This document shows positions 8,909 to 18,288 of a DNA stretch of 64,000 bases, piece by piece. The position numbers were made by a program, and so were the translations under genes. Position 1 is the stretch's first letter. Each line of letters opens with the position of its first letter. The stretch is from Halobaculum gomorrense. Lineage in GTDB: Archaea > Halobacteriota > Halobacteria > Halobacteriales > Haloferacaceae. Under the pieces are notes generated by a model. It did no database searches, was not told where the DNA came from, and saw nothing but the letters and a program-made list of their open reading frames with translations. The stretch spans positions 207,780-271,779 of the forward strand of contig NZ_FQWV01000001.1 in the NCBI RefSeq assembly GCF_900129775.1. Direction: 5' to 3'.

Positions 8909-8978
8909 CCGCAGAATCGGTCGGGGCGGTCGCGCGTCGCGTGGGCGGTGACGCGTCGGTCAGCGGGCGACCGGCCGC

Positions 8979-10508
8979 TCAGACCGACGCTTCGAGGTCG
9001 TACAGGTCGCCGTACTTCGAGCGCACGTAGTCGACGAAGTAGTCGGCGGTGAAGTCCTCGCCGGTGGCCTCGCGGACCAGGTCGTTCGTCTCGTAGCGGG
9101 AGCCGTGTTCGTGGACGTTCTCGCGGAGCCAGGTCTGGAGCGCCTCGAAGTCGCCCTCGCGGACCATCCCGTAGATGTTCCCGATGTCGTCTTCGGCGGC
9201 GTTGAACAGCTGGCTCGCCATCACCGACCCCAGCGAGTACGTCGGGAAGTAGCCGAAGTTGCCGTGACTCCAGTGGATATCCTGCAGGCAGCCGTTCGCG
9301 TCGGTCTCGGGTCGGATGCCGAGGTACTCCTCGTATTTATCGTTCCAGACCTCGGGCACGTCCTCCACGTCGAGGTCCCCGGAGATGAGGGCCCGCTCGA
9401 TCTCGAAGCGGATCACGATGTGGAGGTGGTAGGTGAGCTCGTCCGCCTCGACGCGGATGAGGTTGTCCTCATACACCTGGTTCGCGGACTCGTACGCCTC
9501 GCGCGCGCTGGCGTCGGTGTCGAAGCGTTCCTCGAACTTCGGCGTCACCAGCTCCCAGAAGGCGGGCGAGCGCCCGACGTGGTTCTCCCAGAGGCGGGAC
9601 TGGCTCTCGTGGACCGAGAGGTCGCGCGACTCGCCCAGCGGCGTGCCGAAGTCCTCCTCGGGCAGCCCGAGGTTGTAGAACGCGTGGCCGAACTCGTGGA
9701 CGGTCGCCATCAGCCCGCCCAGCGGGTCGGACTCGTCGTATCGGGTGGTGACGCGGCAGTCGTACACGTTCCCGGAGGTGAACGGGTGCGAGGAGATGTC
9801 CAGGCGCCCGCGGTCCCAGTCGTACCCGAGCGTCGAGAGCACGTCCCGCGAGAGGTCCTCCTGGGCGTCGGCGGGGAACTCCCCGTCGAAGGCGTCGGTG
9901 GTCACGTCCGCGTCGGACTCGCGGATCTCGTCGATCATCGGGACGAGCGTGTGCTTCAGGGTTTCGAGGATCTCCTCGGCCTGCGAGAGCGGGAGGCACG
10001 GCTCGTAGTCCTCGAACAGCACCTCGTAGGGATCGCGGTCGGGGTCGATGTGCTCGGCATACTCGCGCTTCAGCTCCACCAGCTTCTCCAGGTACGGCGC
10101 GAACTGCTCGAAGTCGTCCTCCGCCCGCGCGGACTCCCACGCGCCCAGCGCCTCGGTGGAGGTCTCGGAGATCTCCTCGACGAGTTCAGTCGGCACCGCG
10201 TCCGCGCGCTCGAACTCGCGGCGGGCCTCGCGAAGCAGAGCCTCCTGCTCGTCGTCCAGATCCATCGACTCGACCTCGTCGAGCAGCTCCGCGGTGCGCT
10301 CGTCGGTGAGGAGTTCGTGACTCAGCGACGACAGCACCGACAGCTGCTGCGAGCGGGCGGGCGTGCCGCCCTCGGGCATCATCACCTGCTGGTCCCAGCC
10401 GAGGACGCCCGCGGCGCCCTGCACGCCGTTGATGCGCTCGAATCGCTCCTCCAGCTCGGCGTACGCGTTGGCCGGATCGGCCTCGCTGCCGTGTGCGTCG
10501 GTAGCCAT
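8979..10508 (-). CDS. M32 family metallocarboxypeptidase (paralogue 1)
   Basis: 509 residues, the usual length for Taq-type carboxypeptidases. The zinc motif HEFGH occurs in MATVHEFGHAFYNLG (about residue 264), with the downstream family blocks ESQSRLWENHVGRS, RVEADELTYHLHI and CLQDIHWSHGNFGYFPTYSLGS. These enzymes trim residues from peptide C-termini in the cytosol, using Zn or Co. A second full-length member is encoded at 37617-39152. The two share the conserved blocks but differ widely elsewhere (for example EQQVMMPEGG region against DQQVTMPEGG), so they are old paralogues and not a recent duplicate. The stop lies 70 bp from the convergent lyase gene. Confidence 0.93.
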   Translation of the reverse strand: MATDAHGSEADPANAYAELEERFERINGVQGAAGVLGWDQQVMMPEGGTPARSQQLSVLSSLSHELLTDERTAELLDEVESMDLDDEQEALLREARREFERADAVPTELVEEISETSTEALGAWESARAEDDFEQFAPYLEKLVELKREYAEHIDPDRDPYEVLFEDYEPCLPLSQAEEILETLKHTLVPMIDEIRESDADVTTDAFDGEFPADAQEDLSRDVLSTLGYDWDRGRLDISSHPFTSGNVYDCRVTTRYDESDPLGGLMATVHEFGHAFYNLGLPEEDFGTPLGESRDLSVHESQSRLWENHVGRSPAFWELVTPKFEERFDTDASAREAYESANQVYEDNLIRVEADELTYHLHIVIRFEIERALISGDLDVEDVPEVWNDKYEEYLGIRPETDANGCLQDIHWSHGNFGYFPTYSLGSVMASQLFNAAEDDIGNIYGMVREGDFEALQTWLRENVHEHGSRYETNDLVREATGEDFTADYFVDYVRSKYGDLYDLEASV

Positions 10509-10567
10509 CGCGCAATCCTTGCCGCCGGCCCGTCTTCAACCAACCGTTACGCGAACGCGCCCGTGGC

Positions 10568-11725
10568 TCACGCGAACGCTTTCGCGTCCTCGGCGACCCG
10601 CCGGTAGATCCGGTAACAGCGGTCGAGCACCGCCCACGAGACGCTCTCGGAATCGGTGTGCGCCTCGCCAGACTCGGCGGCGCCGCATATCACACAGGCG
10701 GTCCCCGCGTCGGCGAGCCAGCCGGCGTCGGTCGCGTGCGGCTTCACGACGTGCTCCGGGGTGCCTGACTGCGACTCGCGAGCGGCCGCCAGCGCGGCGT
10801 CCGCGAACGCGTCGTCCGAGCAGGCCATCGGCGGGAGGTCCTGGTCGACGCGCCACTCCACGCCCGCGATCGATTCGGCGCGCTCCAGGGGCGCGCGCTC
10901 GCCGGGGACGGTCCGCTCGTCGATCGTCACCTCGCACTCGTCGGGGACGACGTTCCACGCCGTTCCGCCGTCGATCTCCGTGACCGCGAGGCTCCCGCGG
11001 ACCGGCTCGCCCATGACCGTCGTCTGGGGGAACGCCAGCTCGCGGACCACGTCGACGGCGTCGCAGGCGCGGTAGACGGCGTTGACGCCCTCCTCGGGGA
11101 TGCTCGCGTGCGTGCTCTCGCCCGTGGCGACGAGCGTGCTCGCGCGCCGGCCCTTGTGCGCGACGACCACGTCCGTGACGCCCGCGCCCGAGTAGTTCGT
11201 CGAGCCCTCGCCGACGACGGCGTACTCGGGGGCGAACCCGTCCTCGATGGCCGCACGGGCGCCGACGCCGCCGACCTCCTCCCCGACGAACGAGGCGAAA
11301 CACAGTTTTGCCCCGTCGGGGTCGGCGTCGCGGAGGGCGCACATCGCGGCGGCGACGGCGCCCTTCATGTCGGCGGTGCCGCGGCCGTACAGGCGGCCGT
11401 CGCGCTCCTCCAGCACGTACCGCTCCTCGCCGTCGTCGCCGACGGCCGTCTGTGACGCCGCCGGCGGCACCACGTCGTGGTGGCCGACGAGCGCGAGTGT
11501 CGGCGCGTCCGGGTCGCCCGTGCGGGCGAAGACGTTGCCCTGCTCGTCGCGCTCGACGGCGGCGTCGGTCTCCGCGTGCAGCCACGACTCGATGGCGTCG
11601 CCCGCGGCGGTCGCGTCCTCGTGGCTCGGGATCGACACCAACTCGCGGACCAGCGGGCGGAGGCCGTCCGTGGCCGGAGCATTCGGGCCGCCGTCGCGAC
11701 CCCTGCTCGCGTCGTGATCGGTCAT
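10568..11725 (-). CDS. M20 family metallopeptidase / deacylase (ArgE/DapE-like)
   Basis: 385 residues from ATG 11725 (MTDHDASRG); the frame is open upstream, but the extension is low-complexity and lies in the divergent promoter area. Metal-binding motifs are GHHDVVPP (first His-Asp), GRGTADMKGA (bridging Asp) and SFVGEEVGG (catalytic Glu pair), with a dimerisation/lid domain between and a late His in GEAHTDSESV. M20 enzymes hydrolyse N-acyl amino acids or dipeptides, e.g. acetylornithine or succinyl-diaminopimelate. Specificity cannot be decided here, because no arginine or lysine pathway genes are adjacent. It starts 60 bp upstream of the M32 gene on the same strand's downstream side, so co-transcription with it is possible. 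Confidence 0.88.
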   Translation of the reverse strand: MTDHDASRGRDGGPNAPATDGLRPLVRELVSIPSHEDATAAGDAIESWLHAETDAAVERDEQGNVFARTGDPDAPTLALVGHHDVVPPAASQTAVGDDGEERYVLEERDGRLYGRGTADMKGAVAAAMCALRDADPDGAKLCFASFVGEEVGGVGARAAIEDGFAPEYAVVGEGSTNYSGAGVTDVVVAHKGRRASTLVATGESTHASIPEEGVNAVYRACDAVDVVRELAFPQTTVMGEPVRGSLAVTEIDGGTAWNVVPDECEVTIDERTVPGERAPLERAESIAGVEWRVDQDLPPMACSDDAFADAALAAARESQSGTPEHVVKPHATDAGWLADAGTACVICGAAESGEAHTDSESVSWAVLDRCYRIYRRVAEDAKAFA

Positions 11726-11879
11726 ACCCGACCGAGCGGTCGGCGCGGGCATAACTCCGGCGTCGAGGGTGGCGCCCCGCGTCGGCGGGCCCGACGGTGA
11801 GACGGCGCTCGGGTGGGACCCGCCAGGCTTCCCAACCGCGTGCAAGCAGTCTTAAACGGCTCGCGGACGCACCACCGGT

Positions 11880-13763
11880 ATGAACGTGGTGCCGGACACG
11901 AGCGCGGTCATCGACGGCCGCGTGTCGGAGCGCGTCGCGGACGGAGACTATCAGGGGGCGACCGTCTACGTCCCGGAGGCCGTCGTCGGCGAACTGGAAG
12001 CACAGGCCAACGCCGGCCGCGACACCGGCTGGGATGGGATCGGCGAACTCCAGCGCATCGCCGAACTCGCGAAAGAGGGCGCGATCACCGCCGAGTTCGT
12101 CGGCCGGCGTCCGACCGTCGCAGAGCAGGAGGGCGCCGGCGAGGGGGACATCGACGCGCTCATCCGCGAGTTGGCGGTCGAACACGACGCCGTCCTCCTC
12201 ACCTCCGATTTCGTCCAGGCGGAGGCGGGGAAGGCGACCGGCCTCGACGTGGAGTACGTCGAGCCGGTCGCCCGCGGCGTCACCGAGGACGACGGGCTCG
12301 ACATCGAGCGCTTCTTCACCGACGATACGATGTCCGTCCACCTCAAGACGGGCACCCACCCGAAGGCCAAGCGCGGCGACATCGCGGACCTCCACTACGT
12401 CCGCATCGACGACGCGGGCGGCCCTACCGACGAGGAGCAGATGGGGCAGTGGGCTGACGAGATCGAGGCGACCGCCCGCACGTCGAGACAGGGGTTCATC
12501 GAGCTGTCCGAGCCCGGGATGACGATCGTCCAGTACCGTAACTACCGGATCGCGGTCGCCCGCCCACCGTTCTCGGACGCCGTCGAGATCACCGCGGTTC
12601 GGCCGATCGCGAAGACGACGCTCGACGACTACGAGTTCGCCGACGAACTGCGCGACCGCTTCACCGAGCGCCAGCGCGGCGTGCTCATCGCGGGCGCGCC
12701 CGGCGCCGGGAAGTCCACCTTCGCGCAGGCGGTCGCGGAGTTCCTCAACGACAGCGACTACGCGGTGAAGACGATGGAGAAGCCGCGCGACCTCCAGGTC
12801 TCCGAGGAGATCACCCAGTACACCGCCCTCGGCGGCGACATGGCCAACACCGCGGACTCGCTGCTGTTAGTCCGCCCGGACTACACCATCTACGACGAAG
12901 TGCGCAAGACCCACGACTTCGAGGTGTTCGCCGACATGCGGCTCGCGGGCGTCGGGATGGTGGGCGTCACCCACGCGACGCGCGCCATCGACGCGCTCCA
13001 GCGGCTCGTCGGCCGCGTCGAGTTGGGCATGATCCCGCAGGTCGTCGACACCGTCGTGTTCATCGAGGCCGGCGCCGTCGACACCGTCTACGACGTGACC
13101 ACGCAGGTGAAGGTGCCCGAGGGGCTCACCGCCGAGGACCTCTCGCGGCCGGTGATCCAGGTCGTCGACTTCGAGACCGGGACGCCGGAGTACGAGATCT
13201 ACACATTCAACAATCAGGTCGTCACGGTGCCGCTCGACGGCGCCGAGGGCGGCAGCAGTGAGACCGGTGTCGGCAGAATCGCCAAACAGGAGATCGAACG
13301 CGAGATCCGCTCGGTCGCCCGCGGCCACGTCGACGTGGAACTGCAGGGACAGAACGACGCCGTGGTCTACGTCGAGGAAGACGACATCAGCTACGTCATC
13401 GGGAAGGGCGGCGGCCGCATCACCGACATCGAGAACCGCCTCGGCATCGACATCGACGTGCGCACCCACGCCGACCGTCCGGGCGGCGCCGGGGCTGCGG
13501 GTGGCTCCGGAGACGCCGGGGCTGCGGGCTCGCCGAAGCCGCAGGGCGAGGTCGTCCAGCCGGAGATCACCAGCCGCCACGTCGTCATCCGGATGGACGA
13601 GCACGTCGGCGAGACCGTCGAGGTGCGCGCGAACGACGAGTACCTGTTCACGGCGACCGTCGGTCGCGGCGGCGACATCCAAGTCTCACGGGGGAGCGCC
13701 ATCGCCGAGGAACTGGAGGACGCCATCGACCGCAAGCAGACGATCACCGTCGTCCCAGCCTGA
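11880..13763 (+). CDS. PIN domain - ATPase - KH domain protein (conserved archaeal)
   Basis: 627 residues. An N-terminal PIN nuclease-like domain (1 to about 140) has the acidic residues D6 (VPDTSAV), those of GDIDALI and those of LLTSDF. A PilT/VirB11-like ATPase follows with Walker A GAPGAGKSTFAQ (about 271-281). A C-terminal KH-type RNA-binding loop VIGKGGGRI (about residue 503) precedes a glycine-rich linker and a basic end. This architecture is widespread in archaea and combines predicted RNA binding, ATP hydrolysis and nuclease parts; its substrate is not established to my knowledge. It is divergent from the M20 gene with 154 bp between starts, and ATG 11880 sits just after a TTAAAC box near 11851. 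Confidence 0.9.
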   Translation: MNVVPDTSAVIDGRVSERVADGDYQGATVYVPEAVVGELEAQANAGRDTGWDGIGELQRIAELAKEGAITAEFVGRRPTVAEQEGAGEGDIDALIRELAVEHDAVLLTSDFVQAEAGKATGLDVEYVEPVARGVTEDDGLDIERFFTDDTMSVHLKTGTHPKAKRGDIADLHYVRIDDAGGPTDEEQMGQWADEIEATARTSRQGFIELSEPGMTIVQYRNYRIAVARPPFSDAVEITAVRPIAKTTLDDYEFADELRDRFTERQRGVLIAGAPGAGKSTFAQAVAEFLNDSDYAVKTMEKPRDLQVSEEITQYTALGGDMANTADSLLLVRPDYTIYDEVRKTHDFEVFADMRLAGVGMVGVTHATRAIDALQRLVGRVELGMIPQVVDTVVFIEAGAVDTVYDVTTQVKVPEGLTAEDLSRPVIQVVDFETGTPEYEIYTFNNQVVTVPLDGAEGGSSETGVGRIAKQEIEREIRSVARGHVDVELQGQNDAVVYVEEDDISYVIGKGGGRITDIENRLGIDIDVRTHADRPGGAGAAGGSGDAGAAGSPKPQGEVVQPEITSRHVVIRMDEHVGETVEVRANDEYLFTATVGRGGDIQVSRGSAIAEELEDAIDRKQTITVVPA

Positions 13764-13863
13764 ACTGAGCTGTTGGCTCGCAAGGGAGGAGGCTATCACC
13801 GGAATCGCTTCGATCCGCGCGCCGTCCGATTCCGGAGTTTCGCCCGACGGCGCGCGGCGGCGG

Positions 13864-13908
13864 TCACCGCACGCGGGGCCGTGGTCCCGGCTTCAGGTAT
13901 CAACCTTC
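13864..13908. repeat. 45-bp dispersed element, copy A
   Basis: Lies in the 218-bp spacer between the convergent PIN-ATPase and winged-helix genes. It shares about 36 of 44 positions with 50868-50911, including TCACCGCACG and TGGTCCCGGCTTC. Both copies sit between convergent gene ends, so a bidirectional terminator or a small RNA is possible. No ORF covers both copies in a consistent frame that I trust. Confidence 0.5.
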
Positions 13909-13981
13909 ACAGCGGCCGCTCGGCGGACCAGCGTCGGAATCCGAATGAGTCACAGCTCGCGGTCGGCGTCGAGAATCCGGC

Positions 13982-14260
13982 TTATTCGGCGCAGCAGGCT
14001 TCCTGACCGCCGTCGGCCTCCGCCTTTCTGGGGCCGTCGAGCTGATAGAGGTTCTGTCGGGCGTCGGCGAAGTATACGTCCTCGTCGACGATGCCGATGT
14101 TTTCGAGTCGTTCGAGCGCGTAGCGCACCGTTCGCGCGGAGAGCATCGATTCCTCGACGATGCCCTTCTGCGTTAGCGGCCCGTTGTACTCCAGTACCTT
14201 GAACACGAGCTTGGCGCTGGGAGGGAGATCATCGAGGGATTCCTCGTCGGTTCCGGCCAT
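13982..14260 (-). CDS. Small winged-helix DNA-binding protein (MarR/TrmB-like)
   Basis: 92 residues from ATG 14260 (MAGTDEES); the adjacent ATG 14263 would add one Met. A helix-turn-helix is visible in LTQKGIVEESMLSARTVRYALERLENIGIV, followed by a beta-wing (VYFADARQNLYQL). The C-terminus ends QEACCAE, with adjacent cysteines that could be redox- or metal-sensitive. It resembles small haloarchaeal transcription regulators that are only a winged helix. It is divergent from the EMC6-RLI pair (116 bp between starts), so control of those genes or of itself is plausible but not shown. Confidence 0.85.
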   Translation of the reverse strand: MAGTDEESLDDLPPSAKLVFKVLEYNGPLTQKGIVEESMLSARTVRYALERLENIGIVDEDVYFADARQNLYQLDGPRKAEADGGQEACCAE

Positions 14261-14376
14261 CATTACGAATCGAAACTCTACACCCTGATAAAGGTTCACG
14301 GAACACTGTTCGGTGTCGACGCCGCTCGCATCGGCCAAGCGAACCCCTTTTGTCGCCGGCTGGCGGACGTACGGTC

Positions 14377-14688
14377 ATGGCTACGGAACAAGCTTCGGGG
14401 CTCTCTGACCATCTACGCGGGGTGACGGTCACCACCGTCGCGTGCCTTGCGGGGATCGCCGCGGCGCTCGTCTCCACGGCGGTCGTCGGGATCGAGCCCG
14501 CCGACGCGACGAACCGGCTGGCCCTGCTGGTGGTCGCGGCGGCGGTCTTCGTGCAGATCCCGCTGCTGAAGCTCCTCGGGGTAGCGATCGAGGACTTCGG
14601 GATCAAGGACAATCTCTACGTGGCGTTTATGACCTTCACGCTGTGGTTCATTTCCTACGGCGTCATTCTCTCGGCGTACCTCCAATAG
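14377..14688 (+). CDS. EMC6-like small membrane protein
   Basis: 103 residues from ATG 14377 (MATEQASG). Three hydrophobic helices are visible: VTVTTVACLAGIAAALVSTA, LALLVVAAAVFVQIPLL and VAFMTFTLWFISYGVILSA. This is the size and topology of archaeal EMC6-like proteins, related to a subunit of the eukaryotic ER membrane protein complex that inserts membrane proteins. The stop codon abuts the ATG of the ABCE1/RLI gene, so the two are co-transcribed. That pairing of a membrane insertion factor with ribosome recycling fits a link to translation, as inference. Confidence 0.8.
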   Translation: MATEQASGLSDHLRGVTVTTVACLAGIAAALVSTAVVGIEPADATNRLALLVVAAAVFVQIPLLKLLGVAIEDFGIKDNLYVAFMTFTLWFISYGVILSAYLQ

Positions 14689-16518
14689 ATGGCCGACGAC
14701 AGCATCGCAGTCGTCGACCTCGACCGATGTCAGCCCGACCGGTGCAACTACGAGTGCGCGAACTTCTGTCCGCCCAACCGCACCGGGAAAGACTGCATCG
14801 TCGAACGCGGCGACCACTACAGCGAGGACGAACCGTACGACGGCGGTTCCGACCAGATCTGGATCTCCGAGGAGATCTGTCTGGGCGAGACGTGCGGGAT
14901 CTGCGTCGAGAAGTGCCCGTTCGACGCCATCGAGATCATCAACCTCCCCTCGGAGCTGGAAGACGCGCCCGTCCACCGCTACGGCGACAACGCCTTCGGG
15001 CTGTACGGCCTGCCGGTCCCCGAGCCCGGCACGGTGACGGGCATCCTCGGTCCCAACGGGATCGGGAAGTCGACCGCGGTGAAGATGCTCTCCGGCGAGC
15101 TGATCCCGAACCTCGGGGAGCACGACTCGGAGGCGAACTGGGACGCCGTCCTGGAGCGGTTCAAGGGGACGGCGCTCCAGAACTACATCGAGCGCGTCAT
15201 CGACGGCGAGGTCACCGTCGCCCGCAAGCCGCAGTACGTCGACCAGATCCCCAAGCAGTTCGACGGGAACACCCGCGAGCTGCTGGAGCGGACCGACGAG
15301 CGCGGCGTGCTCGACTCGCTGGTCGAGCGCCTCTCGATCGGCCCGGTGATGGACCAGGACATCAACTCCATCTCCGGCGGCGAGCTCCAGCGCGTCGCGC
15401 TGGCGGCGACGCTCGCGCGCGACGCGGACTTCTACTTCCTCGACGAGATCACACCGTACCTCGACATCGGCCAGCGGATGACCGCCGCGAGACTCATCCG
15501 CGAGCTCGCCGAGGACGGGGAGCGGTCGATGATGGTCGTGGAGCACGACCTCGCCATCCTCGATCTCCTTGCGGACACGCTGCACGTCACCTACGGTGAG
15601 CCCGGGGCCTACGGCGTCGTCACCGACCCCAAGTCCACCCGCAACGGCATCAACGAGTACCTGAAGGGGTACCTCAACAACGAGAACATGCGGATCCGCC
15701 CGAACGCGATCACCTTCGACGAGCACGCCCCCCGAGAGATCACTCGGAGTCAGGTGCTGTTCGAGTACCCCGACCTCGCGAAGTCGTACGGCGACGGCGA
15801 GTTCTCGCTGGAGGTCGACGGCGGCGCCGTCCACGAGTCGGAGGTGCTGGGCATTGTCGGTCCCAACGGGATCGGGAAGTCGACGATGGCGAAGCTGTTC
15901 GCCGGGCAACTGGAGCCCGACGAGGGCGACCTCGACTTCAGGCTCGACATCGCGTACAAGCCGCAGTACATCGAGATCGACCAGCCAATGCGCGTCGACG
16001 CGTTCCTCTCGTCGATCGCCGACGACTTCGGATCCTCCTACTGGGACACCGAGATTGCGCGCCCGCTCCAGCTCAACCCGATCATGGAACAGAACCTCAC
16101 AGACCTCTCTGGCGGCGAGCGCCAGCGCGTCGCCATCGCGGCGTGCCTCTCGGAGGACGCCGACCTCTACCTGCTGGACGAGCCGTCGGCCCACCTCGAC
16201 GTGGAGCAGCGCGTGCAGGCGACGACCGCCATCCGCCGATACGCCGAGAACCACGACGCGACGGTGATGGTCATCGACCACGACATCTACATGATCGACC
16301 TGCTCGCCGACCGCCTGATGGTGTTCGACGGCGAGCCGGCCGTCCACGGGCACGCGACTCAGCCGCAGGAGATGCGCGCAGGCATGAACGAGTTCCTCGG
16401 CGACCTGGACATCACGTTCCGCCGCGACGAGCGGACGGGACGCCCCCGAATCAACAAGCCTGGGTCGCAGTTGGACCGCGAGCAGAAGCGCGAGGGCGAG
16501 TACTACTACAGCGGGTGA
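14689..16518 (+). CDS. rli: ABCE1/RLI ribosome recycling ATPase
   Basis: 609 residues, normal for the family. The N-terminal ferredoxin-like domain has CQPDRCNYECANFCP and CLGETCGICVEKCP, supplying ligands for two 4Fe-4S clusters. Two ABC domains follow. The first has Walker A GPNGIGKSTAVK, signature SISGGELQR and FLDEITPYLD; the second has GPNGIGKSTMAK, signature LSGGERQR and LLDEPSAHLD. ABCE1 splits the 70S ribosome after termination, with Pelota or aRF1, and contributes to initiation. It is essential in the archaea studied. It directly abuts the EMC6-like gene. Confidence 0.97.
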   Translation: MADDSIAVVDLDRCQPDRCNYECANFCPPNRTGKDCIVERGDHYSEDEPYDGGSDQIWISEEICLGETCGICVEKCPFDAIEIINLPSELEDAPVHRYGDNAFGLYGLPVPEPGTVTGILGPNGIGKSTAVKMLSGELIPNLGEHDSEANWDAVLERFKGTALQNYIERVIDGEVTVARKPQYVDQIPKQFDGNTRELLERTDERGVLDSLVERLSIGPVMDQDINSISGGELQRVALAATLARDADFYFLDEITPYLDIGQRMTAARLIRELAEDGERSMMVVEHDLAILDLLADTLHVTYGEPGAYGVVTDPKSTRNGINEYLKGYLNNENMRIRPNAITFDEHAPREITRSQVLFEYPDLAKSYGDGEFSLEVDGGAVHESEVLGIVGPNGIGKSTMAKLFAGQLEPDEGDLDFRLDIAYKPQYIEIDQPMRVDAFLSSIADDFGSSYWDTEIARPLQLNPIMEQNLTDLSGGERQRVAIAACLSEDADLYLLDEPSAHLDVEQRVQATTAIRRYAENHDATVMVIDHDIYMIDLLADRLMVFDGEPAVHGHATQPQEMRAGMNEFLGDLDITFRRDERTGRPRINKPGSQLDREQKREGEYYYSG

Positions 16519-16554
16519 CTCGGTCGGTCGCTCCGCTCCGGTTCGCCCGAGTTG

Positions 16555-17007
16555 CTACTCTCGCTTGTACTCTTTGCGGTACCCCTTGAACTCCGTGCGG
16601 TGAGCCTCCTCGTCGGAGAGGATCGTCACCGCGAGGTCCTCGGTCACCGGATCGTTCGCCTCCTCGGCGGCGTCGATGAGATCGCGATACGTCGCGATGG
16701 CGTCCTCCTCGGCGTCGATGACGCCGTCGATCACCGACAGCACGTCCGTCGAGTCCTCCGGCGGCTGCAGAGAGTCCTGGTTCGCGGTGAACTCGGCGGA
16801 GCCCGGCGGGCGGGCGTCGAGCTGCTTGAGGCGGTTGCCGAGCTGTTCGGCGTGGGTGAGCTCCTCCTGAATGTCGGTCTGGAGGCTCTCTTTGATTTCC
16901 TCGGCGCGAACGCCGTCGAGGACGATCGCGTTCGTCTGGTAGTTCATCACCGTCTCGATCTCGTCGCTGTACGCCGTTCGCAGCAGGCCGATGACTTCCT
17001 CGGACAT
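16555..17007 (-). CDS. Ferritin-like di-iron domain protein
   Basis: 150 residues from ATG 17007 (MSEEVIGLL). Four-helix-bundle signatures are DEIETVMNYQ, EELTHAEQLGNRL (ExxH), EEDAIATYRDL and SDEEAHRTEF (ExxH), giving a full set of Glu/His di-iron ligands. The spacing is that of small ferritin-like or bacterioferritin-type proteins used for iron handling or peroxide removal in the cytosol. It has no C-terminal rubredoxin domain, so it is not a classic rubrerythrin. It faces away from RLI (convergent, 36-bp gap). The longer open frame upstream overlaps the amzA end and is rejected. Confidence 0.85.
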   Translation of the reverse strand: MSEEVIGLLRTAYSDEIETVMNYQTNAIVLDGVRAEEIKESLQTDIQEELTHAEQLGNRLKQLDARPPGSAEFTANQDSLQPPEDSTDVLSVIDGVIDAEEDAIATYRDLIDAAEEANDPVTEDLAVTILSDEEAHRTEFKGYRKEYKRE

Positions 17008-17149
17008 GACGACTCGATGTCGTCGCCCCGCGGTGATATAGCTGTCCGCCGGAGCGGGATCGAACCGAGAGATCGAACGAAGCCTGCGGGCCGGATGCGG
17101 GGTCCGCGACGGGGCACCGCGGGCGACGGGAACTACAGAGGTTCCGTCC

Positions 17150-17671
17150 CTACAGGTACTCGCGGGCGCAGGTACCACAGAGGTGTTCTTCCTTCACGTC
17201 GACCTCGCGCACAGTCGGCGAAAAGGACATCACGCACTTGCTGTTGTCGCAGTGTTCGAGTCCGAGGGTGTGGCCGATCTCGTGGACGATCTCCTTGCGG
17301 ACGCGGTCAGCGAACACTTCCGAGGAGGGCTTGGAGGTGACGCCGCCGTCCGAGGAGGTCTGGAGGCGGTACGTGGAGACGACCGAGCCGTTGCCGTTGA
17401 GGTAGGCAAGTCCGAAGACGTAGTTGCGTCGGCGGTAGTACAGGTCCTGCGGGGTAATGCCGATGTTCTTCTCGCCGCTGCCGGTCCGCGAGACGAGCTC
17501 GATGAACTGCTCGGCGCGGTACTGGTTGCGGCTGCGATCGTACGCGCCCTCGGGGATCGACTGCTCGTCGTGGACCGTCACGTCGCAGTCGTACACCGAG
17601 CGGAGACCCGCCGACGCCTCCCGCTTCACCTGCGCGGAGACGTCCCCAATGGGCACGATGTCGACAAGCAT
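17150..17671 (-). CDS. amzA: Archaemetzincin
   Basis: 173 residues from ATG 17671 (MLVDIVPIGD); an in-frame ATG at 17698 would add nine residues but reaches into the divergent promoter. The zinc protease consensus HEIGHTLGLEHC matches HExxHxxGxxH, and the second, structural zinc site of archaemetzincins is supplied by CDNSKCVM and CGTC near the C-terminus. Members are cytosolic metalloproteases (AMZ family) whose natural substrates are poorly known. The gene is divergent from the UPF0146 gene with only 40 bp between starts, so the promoters overlap. Confidence 0.95.
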   Translation of the reverse strand: MLVDIVPIGDVSAQVKREASAGLRSVYDCDVTVHDEQSIPEGAYDRSRNQYRAEQFIELVSRTGSGEKNIGITPQDLYYRRRNYVFGLAYLNGNGSVVSTYRLQTSSDGGVTSKPSSEVFADRVRKEIVHEIGHTLGLEHCDNSKCVMSFSPTVREVDVKEEHLCGTCAREYL

Positions 17672-17711
17672 GACCGTGTTTATGATGGGTGCGACCATAA
17701 GTTACCCGCCC

Positions 17712-18182
17712 GTGTCAGACGATCGTCGCGCCGCAGTACGCCGGAAACTCGCCGCATTCGGACGGCTCTGTGAGGTCGGAATCGGCCGCCGACACGGGGT
17801 GGCGGCGGCCCTCGCGAGCGACGGCCGCGCGGTCGCCGCGACCGACGTGATCGAGCGCGAGACGCCCCCGGGAGTCGCGTTCGTCCGCGACGATATCGTC
17901 GCCGCCGCAGACCGCGCGGCCGCCGGCCGAACCGCCCCACGCGATGACCCCGGCGAACCCGGGGCTCCCGGCGACCACTACCGCGTCGACTGCGTGTACG
18001 CGCTCAACGCCCCGCCCGAGCTACACCGCCCCCTCCTCCGCGTCGCCGACGCCGTCGACGCGGCCTGCTGTTTCACGACGCTCGGCGGCGACCCGCCTGC
18101 GGTCGACGCGACGCCGCTGGCGCTGTCGGGCGGCGATACGCTGTACGTCGCCCGCGACCCCGACGGCGTGCTCGTCGGGTGA
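17712..18182 (+). CDS. UPF0146 family protein
   Basis: 156 residues from GTG 17712 ([13 protein letters not shown]), chosen because upstream codons overlap the divergent amzA start. The body reads [15 protein letters not shown], then TDVIER, then a Pro-rich stretch and [13 protein letters not shown], which is the arrangement of the archaeal UPF0146 proteins. Those have a methyltransferase-like Rossmann fold but lack a known activity. The next gene (HAD hydrolase) starts 107 bp downstream on the same strand. Confidence 0.8.
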   Translation: MSDDRRAAVRRKLAAFGRLCEVGIGRRHGVAAALASDGRAVAATDVIERETPPGVAFVRDDIVAAADRAAAGRTAPRDDPGEPGAPGDHYRVDCVYALNAPPELHRPLLRVADAVDAACCFTTLGGDPPAVDATPLALSGGDTLYVARDPDGVLVG

Positions 18183-18288
18183 GCCGGCTGTCGCCGCGTT
18201 CGCCGAGGAAGCCAGCCGTCACCGCGGCGGAGACGCCTCTCCGCCCGGAGTCGCAACGCCCATACGCGGGCCACCCCCTTCCGTCGGT